NCBI GenBank assembly: GCA_903970165.1
Contig: CAJCHZ010000088.1
Coordinates: 46,947 to 110,946 of the forward strand
Reading direction: 5' to 3'
Length of the DNA stretch: 64,000 nt
DNA from: Betaproteobacteria bacterium
GTDB lineage: Bacteria > Acidobacteriota > Terriglobia > Acidiferrales > UBA7541
The notes under the pieces were generated by a model. It was not told the DNA's origin. It saw only the letters and a program-made list of their open reading frames with translations, and did no database searches. This document shows, one piece after another, positions 24,756 through 33,338 of this stretch; within the stretch, counting starts at the first letter, position 1; the number at the start of each line of letters is the position of its first letter. A program made the translations under genes and the position numbers.

Positions 24756-25838
24756 TTACTGCGTGACGCCGCCGGTGTAGTACTTGTTGCGCGTAAGGAT
24801 ATTCAATCCTTCGCGTCTTACGCGGACTTCGATGTCGTGGTAGTCCTTGGCCTTCGTTTCGCGAGGAGCGTAGGCCAGGGTGTATTCGTTGCGGGCCTCT
24901 TCCGTCACGCGGGAGTACAGTTCCTCGAGGGATTCGCGGCTGGCGGCATAGTAGACGTCGCCACCGGTGGCGTGGGCGTATTCGGAAAGCCGCTCAAGCC
25001 GGCGGTCCACGACCGCGCTGCCAACGCCGACGGCGAACACGGAAATGCTATGGGCCAAAACCTCTTTGACCGTGTTGTCGAAAGTGTTGGTGTTGTACTT
25101 TTTCCCGCCATTCACGCCATCGCTGATGATGAAAATAATCTTCCGGCGGTTGCGCGGGCGGGTTTTCAGAAGTTCCGCGGCGCTAAAGACAGCATCATCA
25201 AGAGCCTTGGTCGGCGCCGCAAGGATCGTGCGTGTGGATTCGGGCACCGAGGGTGAACCATCGACAGCGTGCCCGTTGATGCTTGGTCCGTTGAAAGGGC
25301 CGCCGGGGGACATCATGCTGGTCTGGCTGTCCAGCTTGGTGCGCTTCAGCTCCGTCAACAACGTGTCCTGATTGCTCGTAAATCCTTTGCCAGGATGAAA
25401 AAACTGATCAAAACGGCAGAGAAAAGCTTCGTCCAGGTCGCTCATGCTGCCTACGATGGCCGCCAGGCTGTCTTCGACCTGTTTGGAGTCGCTCTTTTTC
25501 AGGTCGTTGTCGATCAGAATGACCATCGAAAGCGGGAAAGCCTCCTGCGTAAACACATCAATCTTTTGCTCGACCCCGTCTTCAAAAACTCGAAATTCAT
25601 CTTTGCCCAGATCGGCCACAAGCCGCCCACTAGAATCTTTAACTGTCACAGGCAGGACCACCAGGTTCGTGTTTACGGTGATCTTTGCGCGCGCTTCGCT
25701 CAGCCGTTGCACATCGGGCGGAGGCGGATCCTGGGCGAGCGCGGTGGACTGCGTCAAAGCCATCCCCGCGAACCAAACAGCAGGAGCCGCCAATCGCAGC
25801 AGAGTATTGATACCCAACATTTTTCGTGGACTTTTCAT
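24756..25838 (-). CDS. VWFA-related acidobacterial secreted protein (degenerate MIDAS)
   Basis: 360 residues from the ATG at 25838, which gives a signal peptide ending near ALAQ. After a short beta domain (residues 52-100: TNLVVLPVTVKD, DEFRVFEDGVEQKI), typical of acidobacterial VWFA-related proteins, comes a von Willebrand A fold (about 103-320). The metal motif DxSxS is replaced by DNDLK at residue 110, so metal-dependent binding may be lost. Later strands are normal (IIFIISDGVNGGKK, SISVFAVGVGS). The ending (YTLAYAP, then GLNILTRNKYY) is the family's C-terminal beta domain. It is divergent from the VWA gene at 25994. Confidence 0.88.
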   Translation of the reverse strand: MKSPRKMLGINTLLRLAAPAVWFAGMALTQSTALAQDPPPPDVQRLSEARAKITVNTNLVVLPVTVKDSSGRLVADLGKDEFRVFEDGVEQKIDVFTQEAFPLSMVILIDNDLKKSDSKQVEDSLAAIVGSMSDLDEAFLCRFDQFFHPGKGFTSNQDTLLTELKRTKLDSQTSMMSPGGPFNGPSINGHAVDGSPSVPESTRTILAAPTKALDDAVFSAAELLKTRPRNRRKIIFIISDGVNGGKKYNTNTFDNTVKEVLAHSISVFAVGVGSAVVDRRLERLSEYAHATGGDVYYAASRESLEELYSRVTEEARNEYTLAYAPRETKAKDYHDIEVRVRREGLNILTRNKYYTGGVTQ

Positions 25839-25993
25839 ATTCCTAAGGCCAAACTTCCTCTCGAAGCCTGTGAGTTGGATGTCTCCGGCTTCTAAAGTGA
25901 CGCATCCATCGCGCCGTCTGCCAGCATCATAGTCGGCGGAAGAACCCCAGCGGGCTATTTCCAGCCGGGCATCTCTCGTCAAGGAAAGTATAC

Positions 25994-26959
25994 ATGCGTT
26001 CTCTTAAGAAACTTGCCGCCCTGTGTGTTGCGCCAGCTCTCGCGGCGGCCATCGCCCTGCCGGCCCTGCCGCAGGAGCCCGCCGTTCAGGGCCCGGCGAT
26101 CAAGACCAGCGTCAACCTGGTGAACCTGTTCGTAACCGTGCGCGACAAAAACAAGCGCATTGTAACGAACCTCACGCAAGACGATTTCAAGGTCGCCGAG
26201 GACAGTCAGGACCAGAAGATCGCGTTCTTCTCAAAGGAAGTGACGCTGCCTATCACTCTCGGGTTGCTTATGGATACTTCCGGCAGCGAACAATACATGC
26301 TCGGCGCGATTCAACAGGGTGCTGAGAGTTTTCTGGGTCGCGTCATGCGCAAGGGCGACGAAGCCATGGTAATGAGCTTTGACCTGGACGTGGACCTGCT
26401 TGCTGACTTCACCGACAACCGCACCGAGCTGGACCGCGCCATTCGACGGGCGCAGATCAACACCGGTGGCGGCGGCGGCCCGGTTACGCCGGGTACGATT
26501 CCTCAGTCAGGCTCCAAAGGCACGAATTTTTACGACGCGCTCTATCTTGCGTGCAATGAGAAACTCTCCACCGAAGCCGGCCGCAAAGCGATTGTTGTGC
26601 TGACGGACGCCGAAGACAACGGCAGCAAAGTTCGTGTGGAAGAAGCCATTGAAGCGGCTCAGCGTACGGATACCGTAGTTCACATTCTGCTGGTTTATGA
26701 TCCGCATTACGGCGCCAACAGCAGCGTGGCCAAGAAAATCACGGATGAAACCGGCGGCCGCATGATCGTTGTGAACAACGAGAAGCACCTCCAGGAGGCT
26801 TTTGACCAGATTTCCGAAGAGCTGCGCAGTCAGTACACGCTGGGCTACTATCCGACAAACTCCGCGCGTGACGGCAAGTTCCGCAAAATCAAAATCGACG
26901 TTTCCAACAAAGACTTCAAGGTCCTGGCCCGCAAGGGTTACTACGCGCCCAAAGGCTAA
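25994..26959 (+). CDS. VWFA-related acidobacterial secreted protein (intact MIDAS)
   Basis: 321 residues from an ATG preceded by AAGGAAAG. A signal peptide (residues 1-26) is followed by the N-terminal beta domain (VNLFVTVRDKNKRIV, DDFKVAEDSQDQKI) and a VWA domain with intact MIDAS DTSGS (D94, S96, S98) and the late Asp region VVLTDAEDNGSK. The C-terminus has the family pattern QYTLGYYPTN, then KVLARKGYYAP. It probably acts in the periplasm or on the surface as a binding or scaffold protein; partners are unknown. It is followed, after 141 bp, by the Ser/Thr kinase. Confidence 0.9.
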   Translation: MRSLKKLAALCVAPALAAAIALPALPQEPAVQGPAIKTSVNLVNLFVTVRDKNKRIVTNLTQDDFKVAEDSQDQKIAFFSKEVTLPITLGLLMDTSGSEQYMLGAIQQGAESFLGRVMRKGDEAMVMSFDLDVDLLADFTDNRTELDRAIRRAQINTGGGGGPVTPGTIPQSGSKGTNFYDALYLACNEKLSTEAGRKAIVVLTDAEDNGSKVRVEEAIEAAQRTDTVVHILLVYDPHYGANSSVAKKITDETGGRMIVVNNEKHLQEAFDQISEELRSQYTLGYYPTNSARDGKFRKIKIDVSNKDFKVLARKGYYAPKG

Positions 26960-27100
26960 ACGATCAGGAGAAGCCTGCGTGAAGCACGCCGTCCGGCTCG
27001 CCTTTCCTAAAGACTGACTCGTGCTTTTGCGGAAATAATTCCAATCCCGCCGATTGACCCCGCCCGCATCCGCGTCTAACATCTACTTTCGTTTCCTAAA

Positions 27101-29854
27101 ATGATTAACGAGACGGTCGCTCACTATAAAATTATCCGCAAGCTTGGCTCCGGCGGCATGGGAGTGGTGTACGAGGCTGAGGACACCAAGCTGGGTCGCC
27201 GCGTCGCGCTTAAATTCATTCCGGAAGAGAATCAGCAGGACACCCAATCGCTCGAACGGTTCCTGCGTGAAGCCCGCGCGGCCTCCGCGCTAAATCACTC
27301 TTCGATTTGCACCATCCACGCCATCGAAGAGTTCCAGGGACGTACTTTTATCGCTATGGAGTTGCTAGTCGGGGACTCTCTCGACAAACTGCTCACCGCA
27401 GGGCCTCTCTCCGTCAACCGCACGCTGGAAGTCGGCATACAGCTCGCCGACGCTCTCGATGCCGCTCACAAGAAAGGAATTGTCCATCGCGACATCAAGC
27501 CCGCAAACATTTTTGTAACCGAAGGCGGCGCGATCAAGGTCCTCGATTTTGGCCTGGCCAAGCTGCTCCCCCGCCACGAATACGACATGGCAGGCAAGAC
27601 CATGGACACGCCCTCGGCCACGCTCCTCACGAGCCCTGGTATGGCTGTAGGCACCATCCAGTACATGTCTCCCGAGCAGGCACGCGGCGAAGAAATCGAT
27701 GCGCGCAGCGATCTCTTTTCCCTCGGCGCGGTTCTCTATCAGGTGCTGACCGGGAAGCAAGCCTTTCCGGGCTCGACCAGCGCCGTGGTTTTCGACAACA
27801 TCTTGAACAGCGTTCCCGTGTCGCCGGTGATGCTCAATCCGGATGTGCCGGTTGAGCTCGAACGCATCATTAACAAAGCCCTCGAAAAAGATCGCGACGT
27901 CCGGTATCAGGTGGCCGCGGAGATGCGCGCCGACCTCAAGCGCCTGCAGCGCGAAATCGAGTCTGGCAGCCGCCTCGCCAGCGCGCAAAGGTCCGCCGCG
28001 CGCAGCGCTATAGCGACATTGAACAAAAGTGTTTATTCCGGAGCCTCGCAAGCCCCGGCCACTACGGCTTCGGTTACGCCGGCCACCGGCTCGTCGGTCA
28101 TCGTGGAAGCCGCCAAAAAACATAAAATCGGCACCGTGCTGACGATCCTTGGCGTGGCAGCCGTGATTGCCGCGGCCGTTTTCGGGATCTATTCGATCGT
28201 CCAGCGGAATCAGCATCTGCCATTTGAGACGTTCAGCATCGAAAACCTGACCAACAACGGTCACGTCTCCCTGGCCACTATCTCCCCCGATGGCAAATAT
28301 CTTCTCCACGTGCGCGATGAAAACGGCTTGCAGTCGCTCTGGCTTCGCCACGTCCCCACTGCCAGCAACACCCAGCTTGTTCCACCCGCCGCCACGCGCT
28401 ACGCGGGCCTGACTTTTTCCCCCGATGCGAATTACATCTATTGCATCCGCCGCGATGAAGAAATGCACACCATCGCTTCTCTTTACTCGGCTCCCATGCT
28501 GGGTGGAACTCCCCACCTCCTGATTAAGGACGTGGACAGCCCGGTCACTTTCTCTCCAGATGGCCAGCGGTTCGCTTTCCTGCGCCAGGACCACGACTCC
28601 CCGACATTCGAACTGATTGTCGCGCACAGCGATGGTTCGCCGGACCGCACACTTTTTAAGGATGTCAACCTTTCGGGTCCGGGAAGCTACTCTCCAGTCT
28701 GGTCGCCGGATGGCAAAACGATCGTGATTTCCGTTTCTCAAATCCCTCAGGGCTCAACTGCAGCACTCCTGGAGGTCGATGCGGCAACGGGCGAAATGCA
28801 AACCAAGTCTCTCTCGTCAACACGGATTTATCGCGATCCTGCATGGATGCCAGACGGGCAGAGCCTGCTCGTCTCGGAGTTCGGCAGCGCGGGGGTGTTG
28901 AATGCCCAATTGGGAATCGTCGGCTATCCGCGCGGGGAATATCACCGTTTGACGACAGACACAAATTCCTACTACAACCCGAGCGTTTCCCGCGATGGCC
29001 TGACGATAGCTGCCAGCCAGTCGCAATCCAAATACGAAATTGAGATCGCGAGTGCTGCCCAACCAGACAATGTGCACGCGGTTCCTTTGTCCTCCAGGAC
29101 TCCTGTCTGGAATTGGGATTGGACGAGCGATGGACGAATCGTTATGGCGCAAATGCCTGACATCCGCATCGTGAAGCCGGAGGGTGGCGAGACGCTTGTC
29201 TTGTCGGATCCCGACCACGTCTCCGATCAGGTCGTGTCCTGCGGGTCGGGGCGCTACTTCGTATTCCGTTCCTCTGGTCGCTCCGGCAAGGTCGCGTTCA
29301 ACCTATGGCGAATGACCATTTCGGGCGGAGATTTCAAACAGCTTACGTTCGGTTCCACCGAAGCCGATCCGTTTTGTTCGCCCGATGGCAATTGGGTCTA
29401 CTACGTGGATTACGGCGACAACCAGGCCCTCAAGCGCGTTTCCATCGATGGCGGCTCACCCGAAACGATTCTGCCGACTGCCCAGGGCCCCGCGCGTATC
29501 TCCCCGGACGGTAAGACGATTGTCTCCCTCGAAGTCCGCGAGCTGGACCATAAACTTGTTCTGGATGTCTATTCCCTCGAAGACAAAAAGGTGGCATACC
29601 ACGACATCGACCCGCGTGCTTCCTGGCCCCTGGCTTTCGCCCCCGACGGCAAGTGTGTGGTCTACGCCGTTCGCGAAAAAGGGATCGGCAATCTTTGGGA
29701 ACAGCCTTTGGATGGCTCCGCTCCGCGCCAGATCACGCACTTCACTTCTGAAAGAATCGAAAAGTTTCAATACTCCCAGGATGGCTCGAAGATCGCCTTT
29801 GAGCGCGGCCACAACGAATCGGATGCCGTCCTGCTCCGCGACACAACCAAATAA
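27101..29854 (+). CDS. Transmembrane Ser/Thr protein kinase with periplasmic PD40/TolB-like propeller
   Basis: 917 residues. The N-terminal Hanks-type kinase (residues 9-290) has the glycine loop GSGGMG (16-21), catalytic Lys38, HRDIKPAN (near 129-136), DFG (near 149) and a GTIQYMSPEQARG activation-end segment. A single membrane helix follows (about 346-368). The outer part carries repeated ISPDGKYLLHV / FSPDGQRFAFL / WSPDGKTIVI-type blades, the PD40/TolB propeller pattern, so a periplasmic sensor domain is likely. This kinase-propeller layout is common in acidobacteria. It sits between VWA genes, which are possible outputs, but no phosphorylation target can be named. Confidence 0.93.
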   Translation: MINETVAHYKIIRKLGSGGMGVVYEAEDTKLGRRVALKFIPEENQQDTQSLERFLREARAASALNHSSICTIHAIEEFQGRTFIAMELLVGDSLDKLLTAGPLSVNRTLEVGIQLADALDAAHKKGIVHRDIKPANIFVTEGGAIKVLDFGLAKLLPRHEYDMAGKTMDTPSATLLTSPGMAVGTIQYMSPEQARGEEIDARSDLFSLGAVLYQVLTGKQAFPGSTSAVVFDNILNSVPVSPVMLNPDVPVELERIINKALEKDRDVRYQVAAEMRADLKRLQREIESGSRLASAQRSAARSAIATLNKSVYSGASQAPATTASVTPATGSSVIVEAAKKHKIGTVLTILGVAAVIAAAVFGIYSIVQRNQHLPFETFSIENLTNNGHVSLATISPDGKYLLHVRDENGLQSLWLRHVPTASNTQLVPPAATRYAGLTFSPDANYIYCIRRDEEMHTIASLYSAPMLGGTPHLLIKDVDSPVTFSPDGQRFAFLRQDHDSPTFELIVAHSDGSPDRTLFKDVNLSGPGSYSPVWSPDGKTIVISVSQIPQGSTAALLEVDAATGEMQTKSLSSTRIYRDPAWMPDGQSLLVSEFGSAGVLNAQLGIVGYPRGEYHRLTTDTNSYYNPSVSRDGLTIAASQSQSKYEIEIASAAQPDNVHAVPLSSRTPVWNWDWTSDGRIVMAQMPDIRIVKPEGGETLVLSDPDHVSDQVVSCGSGRYFVFRSSGRSGKVAFNLWRMTISGGDFKQLTFGSTEADPFCSPDGNWVYYVDYGDNQALKRVSIDGGSPETILPTAQGPARISPDGKTIVSLEVRELDHKLVLDVYSLEDKKVAYHDIDPRASWPLAFAPDGKCVVYAVREKGIGNLWEQPLDGSAPRQITHFTSERIEKFQYSQDGSKIAFERGHNESDAVLLRDTTK

Positions 29855-29908
29855 ATCCCCTGCTTTCTGAAAAGAACGCCAAACGGCAAACAGCGGAAGC
29901 GGAAAAAA

Positions 29909-30988
29909 TCAGGGAGAGGCAGGGCCTGAAGGGCTCGGCTGAGTAATATTTTCGCGATTAGCCCGCGCGAAATAGCCACGCCGTGCTTGAACTTGATAGC
30001 CCTTGTGGTCGGGAACTTCGATGCGAATCCTGTGGTAGCGCCCGTCCAGCACGTAGTTCGTCGGGATGTACGCGATCGAATACTGATTCCGCAGTTCGTC
30101 CCCGATATCCTGGAACGACTGGTCCAAATCGTCCACATGATAGGGATAAAACGCGCGGCCCCCGGTTTCATCGGCGAGGTCCTGCAAAATTTTGTCGCCT
30201 TCGGTCAGGTGGGTCTTGCGGCTGGCCAGTTTGTCGGGGTCGGTTTGCGAAAGCTGAATCCACTGCGTGCTCGTGCTGATCGTGTAGATCACCACGCTGG
30301 TGCGCTGGGCCATCTCGATGGCCTCAGAGCGCGTGTGATTCGAGAGGTTGTCGTCGCCGTCGCTAATAAGAATCATGACGCGCCGCACAATGTCAGGCTG
30401 ATCGCCCGGTGGTCGCGGCGGATGGCTCAGCTGGCTCTGGCAAGCCTCGTAGATAGCGTCGTAAATCGCGGTACCGCCGCCGGCGCGGGTCTGCATGATC
30501 TGGTCGCGAAGCAGACCCGGGTCGCTGGTAAATGCCTGTATGATTTGCGGCTCATCGTCGAAGGTCATCACAAAAGCTTCGTCCCTGCCGCGGCGCAGAA
30601 CGCTGAAAAGGAAATTGGTGGAAGCGTCTTGTTCGAATTTGAGGCGATCGCGGATGCTGTTCGAGGTGTCCACCAGCATGCCGATGCGCAGCGGCAGGTC
30701 CGTCTGCTTGCTGAAGTAACGGATCTGCTGGGGAAACTTTTCGTCGAAAATCTGAAAATCTTCTTTTTGCAGATCGGGGACCAGCTTGTTGCGACGGTTT
30801 AGTACGGTAAAGAGCACGTCCACGAGGTTGACAACGGTGGTAATCCCTTGAGAAGCCTTTGGCGCCGCCCCTGGTTGGCCCTGGGCGGGTGCTGCGGGCG
30901 GCGGAGCCGGTGGTTGTTGTGCGCGATCGCTGACGGCTGTCGTCAGCAGCGCGGCAACGAGCACAGTGGAAATCAGGACCCTGGTCAT
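29909..30988 (-). CDS. VWFA-related acidobacterial secreted protein
   Basis: 359 residues from the ATG at 30988. A signal peptide leads into a Pro/Ala/Gln-rich linker (residues 24-45), the beta domain (VNLVDVLFTVLNRRNK, EDFQIFDEKFPQQI) and a VWA fold with intact MIDAS DTSNS (D107, S109, S111) and ILISDGDDN. The C-terminus has QYSIAYIPTN and YQVQARRGYF. It starts 9 bp after the rluD stop on the same strand, so it is probably co-transcribed with rluD. It is convergent with the kinase gene. Confidence 0.9.
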   Translation of the reverse strand: MTRVLISTVLVAALLTTAVSDRAQQPPAPPPAAPAQGQPGAAPKASQGITTVVNLVDVLFTVLNRRNKLVPDLQKEDFQIFDEKFPQQIRYFSKQTDLPLRIGMLVDTSNSIRDRLKFEQDASTNFLFSVLRRGRDEAFVMTFDDEPQIIQAFTSDPGLLRDQIMQTRAGGGTAIYDAIYEACQSQLSHPPRPPGDQPDIVRRVMILISDGDDNLSNHTRSEAIEMAQRTSVVIYTISTSTQWIQLSQTDPDKLASRKTHLTEGDKILQDLADETGGRAFYPYHVDDLDQSFQDIGDELRNQYSIAYIPTNYVLDGRYHRIRIEVPDHKGYQVQARRGYFARANRENITQPSPSGPASP

Positions 30989-30997
30989 GTCCAGTGA

Positions 30998-32050
30998 TTA
31001 TAGGTAGGGAGCGAGCGCAGCGTCAATTCGATCGAGATTGTCCCTCGCAGCCATGGCAAGCTCCCTTATAAAGTGCCGCAATTCCTGCGGCAGAGGGGCG
31101 CGAACCTCGATCCATTCGCCGGTCCTTGGCTGGGAAAAACCCAGCCGCGCTGCGTGCAGAAAATTCCGCCCCAGCGGCGGCATCAGGATGGCCTCTTGCT
31201 TTTTAGACGCGCCGCGCGCGGTTCCAGCGCTTAGATGAATTTGGGCGGCCGCGCCATAAAGTGTATCGCCGGCAACCGGATGTTTGAGGGCGGAGAAATG
31301 GACACGAATTTGATGTGTCCGCCCGGTGTGCAGCTGCACTTCCACAAGCGTGGTGCCATCAACCTCAGCGACCGTACGCCAATCCGTGCGCGCCTGGCGA
31401 ATGTCGCTCCGTTCCGGACGGCCCGCCTTCTGCGGGTAGACGGCCATCCTCGTCCGGCGATAAAGGTCCCGCCCAATCGGCAGCTCGATGCGCCCTTGGC
31501 TTTCTTTGAGTAGCCCCTCGACAAGCGCAATGTACGTCTTTTTGACTGTGCGCTTCCGAAAAGCTTCGCCCAGCTTTGCGTGTGCAAAATCATTTTTGGC
31601 CACCAGAATCACGCCGGAAGTTTCTTTGTCGAGGCGATGCACGATTCCCGGCCGCAAAGCATCTCCGCCCTGTGAAAGCGCCTGCCCACGTCCAAGCAGC
31701 GCATTCACCAGCGTCCCGCGTGCGGTCCCCGCCCCCGCGTGAACCGTCATCCCGGCGGCTTTGTTCACCACCAACACATCATCATCTTCGTGAAGAATTT
31801 CCAGCGGGATGGATTCGGCCTCGGCTCGCGCCGGCGGCCGCTCTTGCGCCTCGACGGCGATTTTCTCGCGGGCGCGCACCTTGTGTGCTCCTTTGGTCGG
31901 CACGCCACCAATAAGGACCAACCCAGCCTCAATTAATTCCTGAATCCGCGTCCGGCTGAGCTCAGGCAGCTGCGCCACAAGATAACGGTCAAGCCGCTGC
32001 CCGGCGTCGTTCTCCCCAACGATTAAGTCGTGTGTGATGTGCGAACTCAC
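30998..32050 (-). CDS. rluD: RluD-family 23S rRNA pseudouridine synthase
   Basis: 350 residues from a GTG at 32050. The N-terminal S4 RNA-binding domain (RLDRYLVAQLPELSRTRIQELI, quoted in part: LSRTRIQELIEAGLV) precedes the synthase domain. The catalytic Asp141 is in HRLDKETSG. KKTYIALVEG, GRTHQIRVH and HPVAGDTLYG are further family hallmarks. By homology it converts specific uridines of helix 69 in 23S rRNA to pseudouridine; RluC-like specificity cannot be excluded. An insertion of about 15 residues (HLSAGTARGASKKQE) sits after the GDTLYG motif. It probably shares a transcript with the VWA gene downstream. Confidence 0.92.
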   Translation of the reverse strand: MSSHITHDLIVGENDAGQRLDRYLVAQLPELSRTRIQELIEAGLVLIGGVPTKGAHKVRAREKIAVEAQERPPARAEAESIPLEILHEDDDVLVVNKAAGMTVHAGAGTARGTLVNALLGRGQALSQGGDALRPGIVHRLDKETSGVILVAKNDFAHAKLGEAFRKRTVKKTYIALVEGLLKESQGRIELPIGRDLYRRTRMAVYPQKAGRPERSDIRQARTDWRTVAEVDGTTLVEVQLHTGRTHQIRVHFSALKHPVAGDTLYGAAAQIHLSAGTARGASKKQEAILMPPLGRNFLHAARLGFSQPRTGEWIEVRAPLPQELRHFIRELAMAARDNLDRIDAALAPYL

Positions 32051-32105
32051 CGAGCGATTCTAGCAGCAACTCCGCGCTGCAAACCAAACTGCCACTCCAC
32101 TGCCG

Positions 32106-32618
32106 TCACTTCTTCGGGTGAGAATTGCTCAGCGCCGAAGACGACAGCAAAAACTGTCCCTCCGCGTTGTCCGTAGTCTCCAGTTTCACTCTGCCGGAGC
32201 CTTTGGTAATCTCCTCGAATGTCATGCGGATAAAATATACTTTCCCCGCTTCCACGTTCAGCGTCATTGCCGCTCCCACCCTGTCCGCCACGTTCTTGAA
32301 AAAATTTGATTGCCATTCGGTGCAAATGCTGTGCTCTCCCGGCGTCACCGAGAAATAGATAAACGACTTGGCGTTCGTCGCGCCAACCCATGCCCCATCC
32401 GCCCCTACTCGCATTGTGGGCGAATTGAAAGCGTCCTCGAATAAATAAACGATGGCCTTGCCCCCTTCCGGCTGCGCCAAAACGTGCAGTGTGTTATCCA
32501 GTTTCACGTCAAACTGCGTCTGGGTCGGACCGCAACCCGCCGCGGTCCGCGCCACTGTGGCCTCCTGTGCAAACACCGGCCATGCGAAAAGCATCGTCAG
32601 CAAAAAGAGTTTCTTCAT
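32106..32618 (-). CDS. Secreted DUF2846-like protein
   Basis: 170 residues from the ATG at 32618, preceded by GAGGAGGATGTC. It has a signal peptide (MKKLFLLTMLFAWPVFAQ). The body matches the DUF2846 pattern: AIVYLFEDAF (strand), a VGADGAWVGATN turn, YFSVTPGEHSICTEW and LNVEAGKVYFIRM. The family is periplasmic or lipoprotein-like and of unknown function. No lipobox Cys is seen here. It lies 55 bp upstream of rluD on the same strand. Confidence 0.75.
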   Translation of the reverse strand: MKKLFLLTMLFAWPVFAQEATVARTAAGCGPTQTQFDVKLDNTLHVLAQPEGGKAIVYLFEDAFNSPTMRVGADGAWVGATNAKSFIYFSVTPGEHSICTEWQSNFFKNVADRVGAAMTLNVEAGKVYFIRMTFEEITKGSGRVKLETTDNAEGQFLLSSSALSNSHPKK

Positions 32619-32691
32619 GACATCCTCCTCGAATTAGCGACACCCGTAGCTACCTGATTCTTTCCACTTGAAATACAAAAGGGATCCCGTC

Positions 32692-32715
32692 AACCCTTGC
32701 AAATCAAGGGTTTTT
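32692..32715 (+). repeat. Perfect hairpin with short T-run, orphan position
   Basis: AACCCTTG (32692-32699) pairs with CAAGGGTT (32705-32712) across CAAAT, with TTT following on the plus strand. The layout is terminator-like for plus-strand transcription, but every nearby gene is on the minus strand. It lies in the 225-base gap between lspA and the DUF2846 gene. Confidence 0.4.
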
Positions 32716-32843
32716 AGCCGTTTAGCCGGTTACTCTGTCATTTGTTACGACGCCCTTCCCGATCGTTTGGTTTCCTTACGGCGAAGGCAGGATACGAAGG
32801 AGTTAACGGCCTACCATGCTCATCATTCAAGACATCGAACAAT

Positions 32844-33338
32844 CTACTTGCGCCCGGGAGGTCTTTCCCGCGCGAACAGCACATCCAGAATCACAAGTAT
32901 GGCCCCGATGGTGATCGCGGAATCGGCCACGTTGAACGCGGGCCAACGGTAAGTTCCGATCCATACTTCAAAAAAATCCGTGACGGCCCCATGCATAATT
33001 CTATCGGTGACGTTGCCTGTGGCGCCGCCAAGCAAAAGAGCGAGCCCTGCGCACGCCATCGGCCCGCCTTGCCCTGCAACAAGTAGCCACGCCAGGGCAC
33101 AGATCACGATCAACGCACCACCAACCAGCAGTATCCGCACCCAGGGAGAGTGCGAATCCGCAAAAAGACTAAACGCAATTCCGGGATTGCTGCTGCGCAC
33201 CAGATAAATAAAGTGCCGCACCACTTCGTGCCGCCAGCCTTCCATAGTCTGCGTTTCAAACCACGCTTTTGTGGCGCGGTCGAGCACGACGATCGTCAGC
33301 GTCAGCCAAAGCCAGCGCAGCCGCGAAGGCAATCTCAT
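32844..33338 (-). CDS. lspA: Lipoprotein signal peptidase (signal peptidase II)
   Basis: 164 residues from the ATG at 33338, which overlaps the ileS stop by 4 bp (ATGA). It is an inner-membrane aspartyl peptidase that removes signal peptides from diacylglyceryl-modified prolipoproteins. Four membrane helices are evident. Signature motifs: SSNPGIAFSLF, GGATGNVTDR with catalytic Asp112, and FNVADSAITIG with catalytic Asp139. A longer upstream frame (to 33449) lies inside ileS and is rejected. The ileS-lspA pairing is a well-known bacterial arrangement. Confidence 0.95.
   Translation of the reverse strand: MRLPSRLRWLWLTLTIVVLDRATKAWFETQTMEGWRHEVVRHFIYLVRSSNPGIAFSLFADSHSPWVRILLVGGALIVICALAWLLVAGQGGPMACAGLALLLGGATGNVTDRIMHGAVTDFFEVWIGTYRWPAFNVADSAITIGAILVILDVLFARERPPGRK

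Noticed and set aside
26980..27030. AAGCACG/CGTGCTT arms after the VWA gene as a terminator
   Set aside because: The loop would be about 40 bases, too large for a confident intrinsic terminator.
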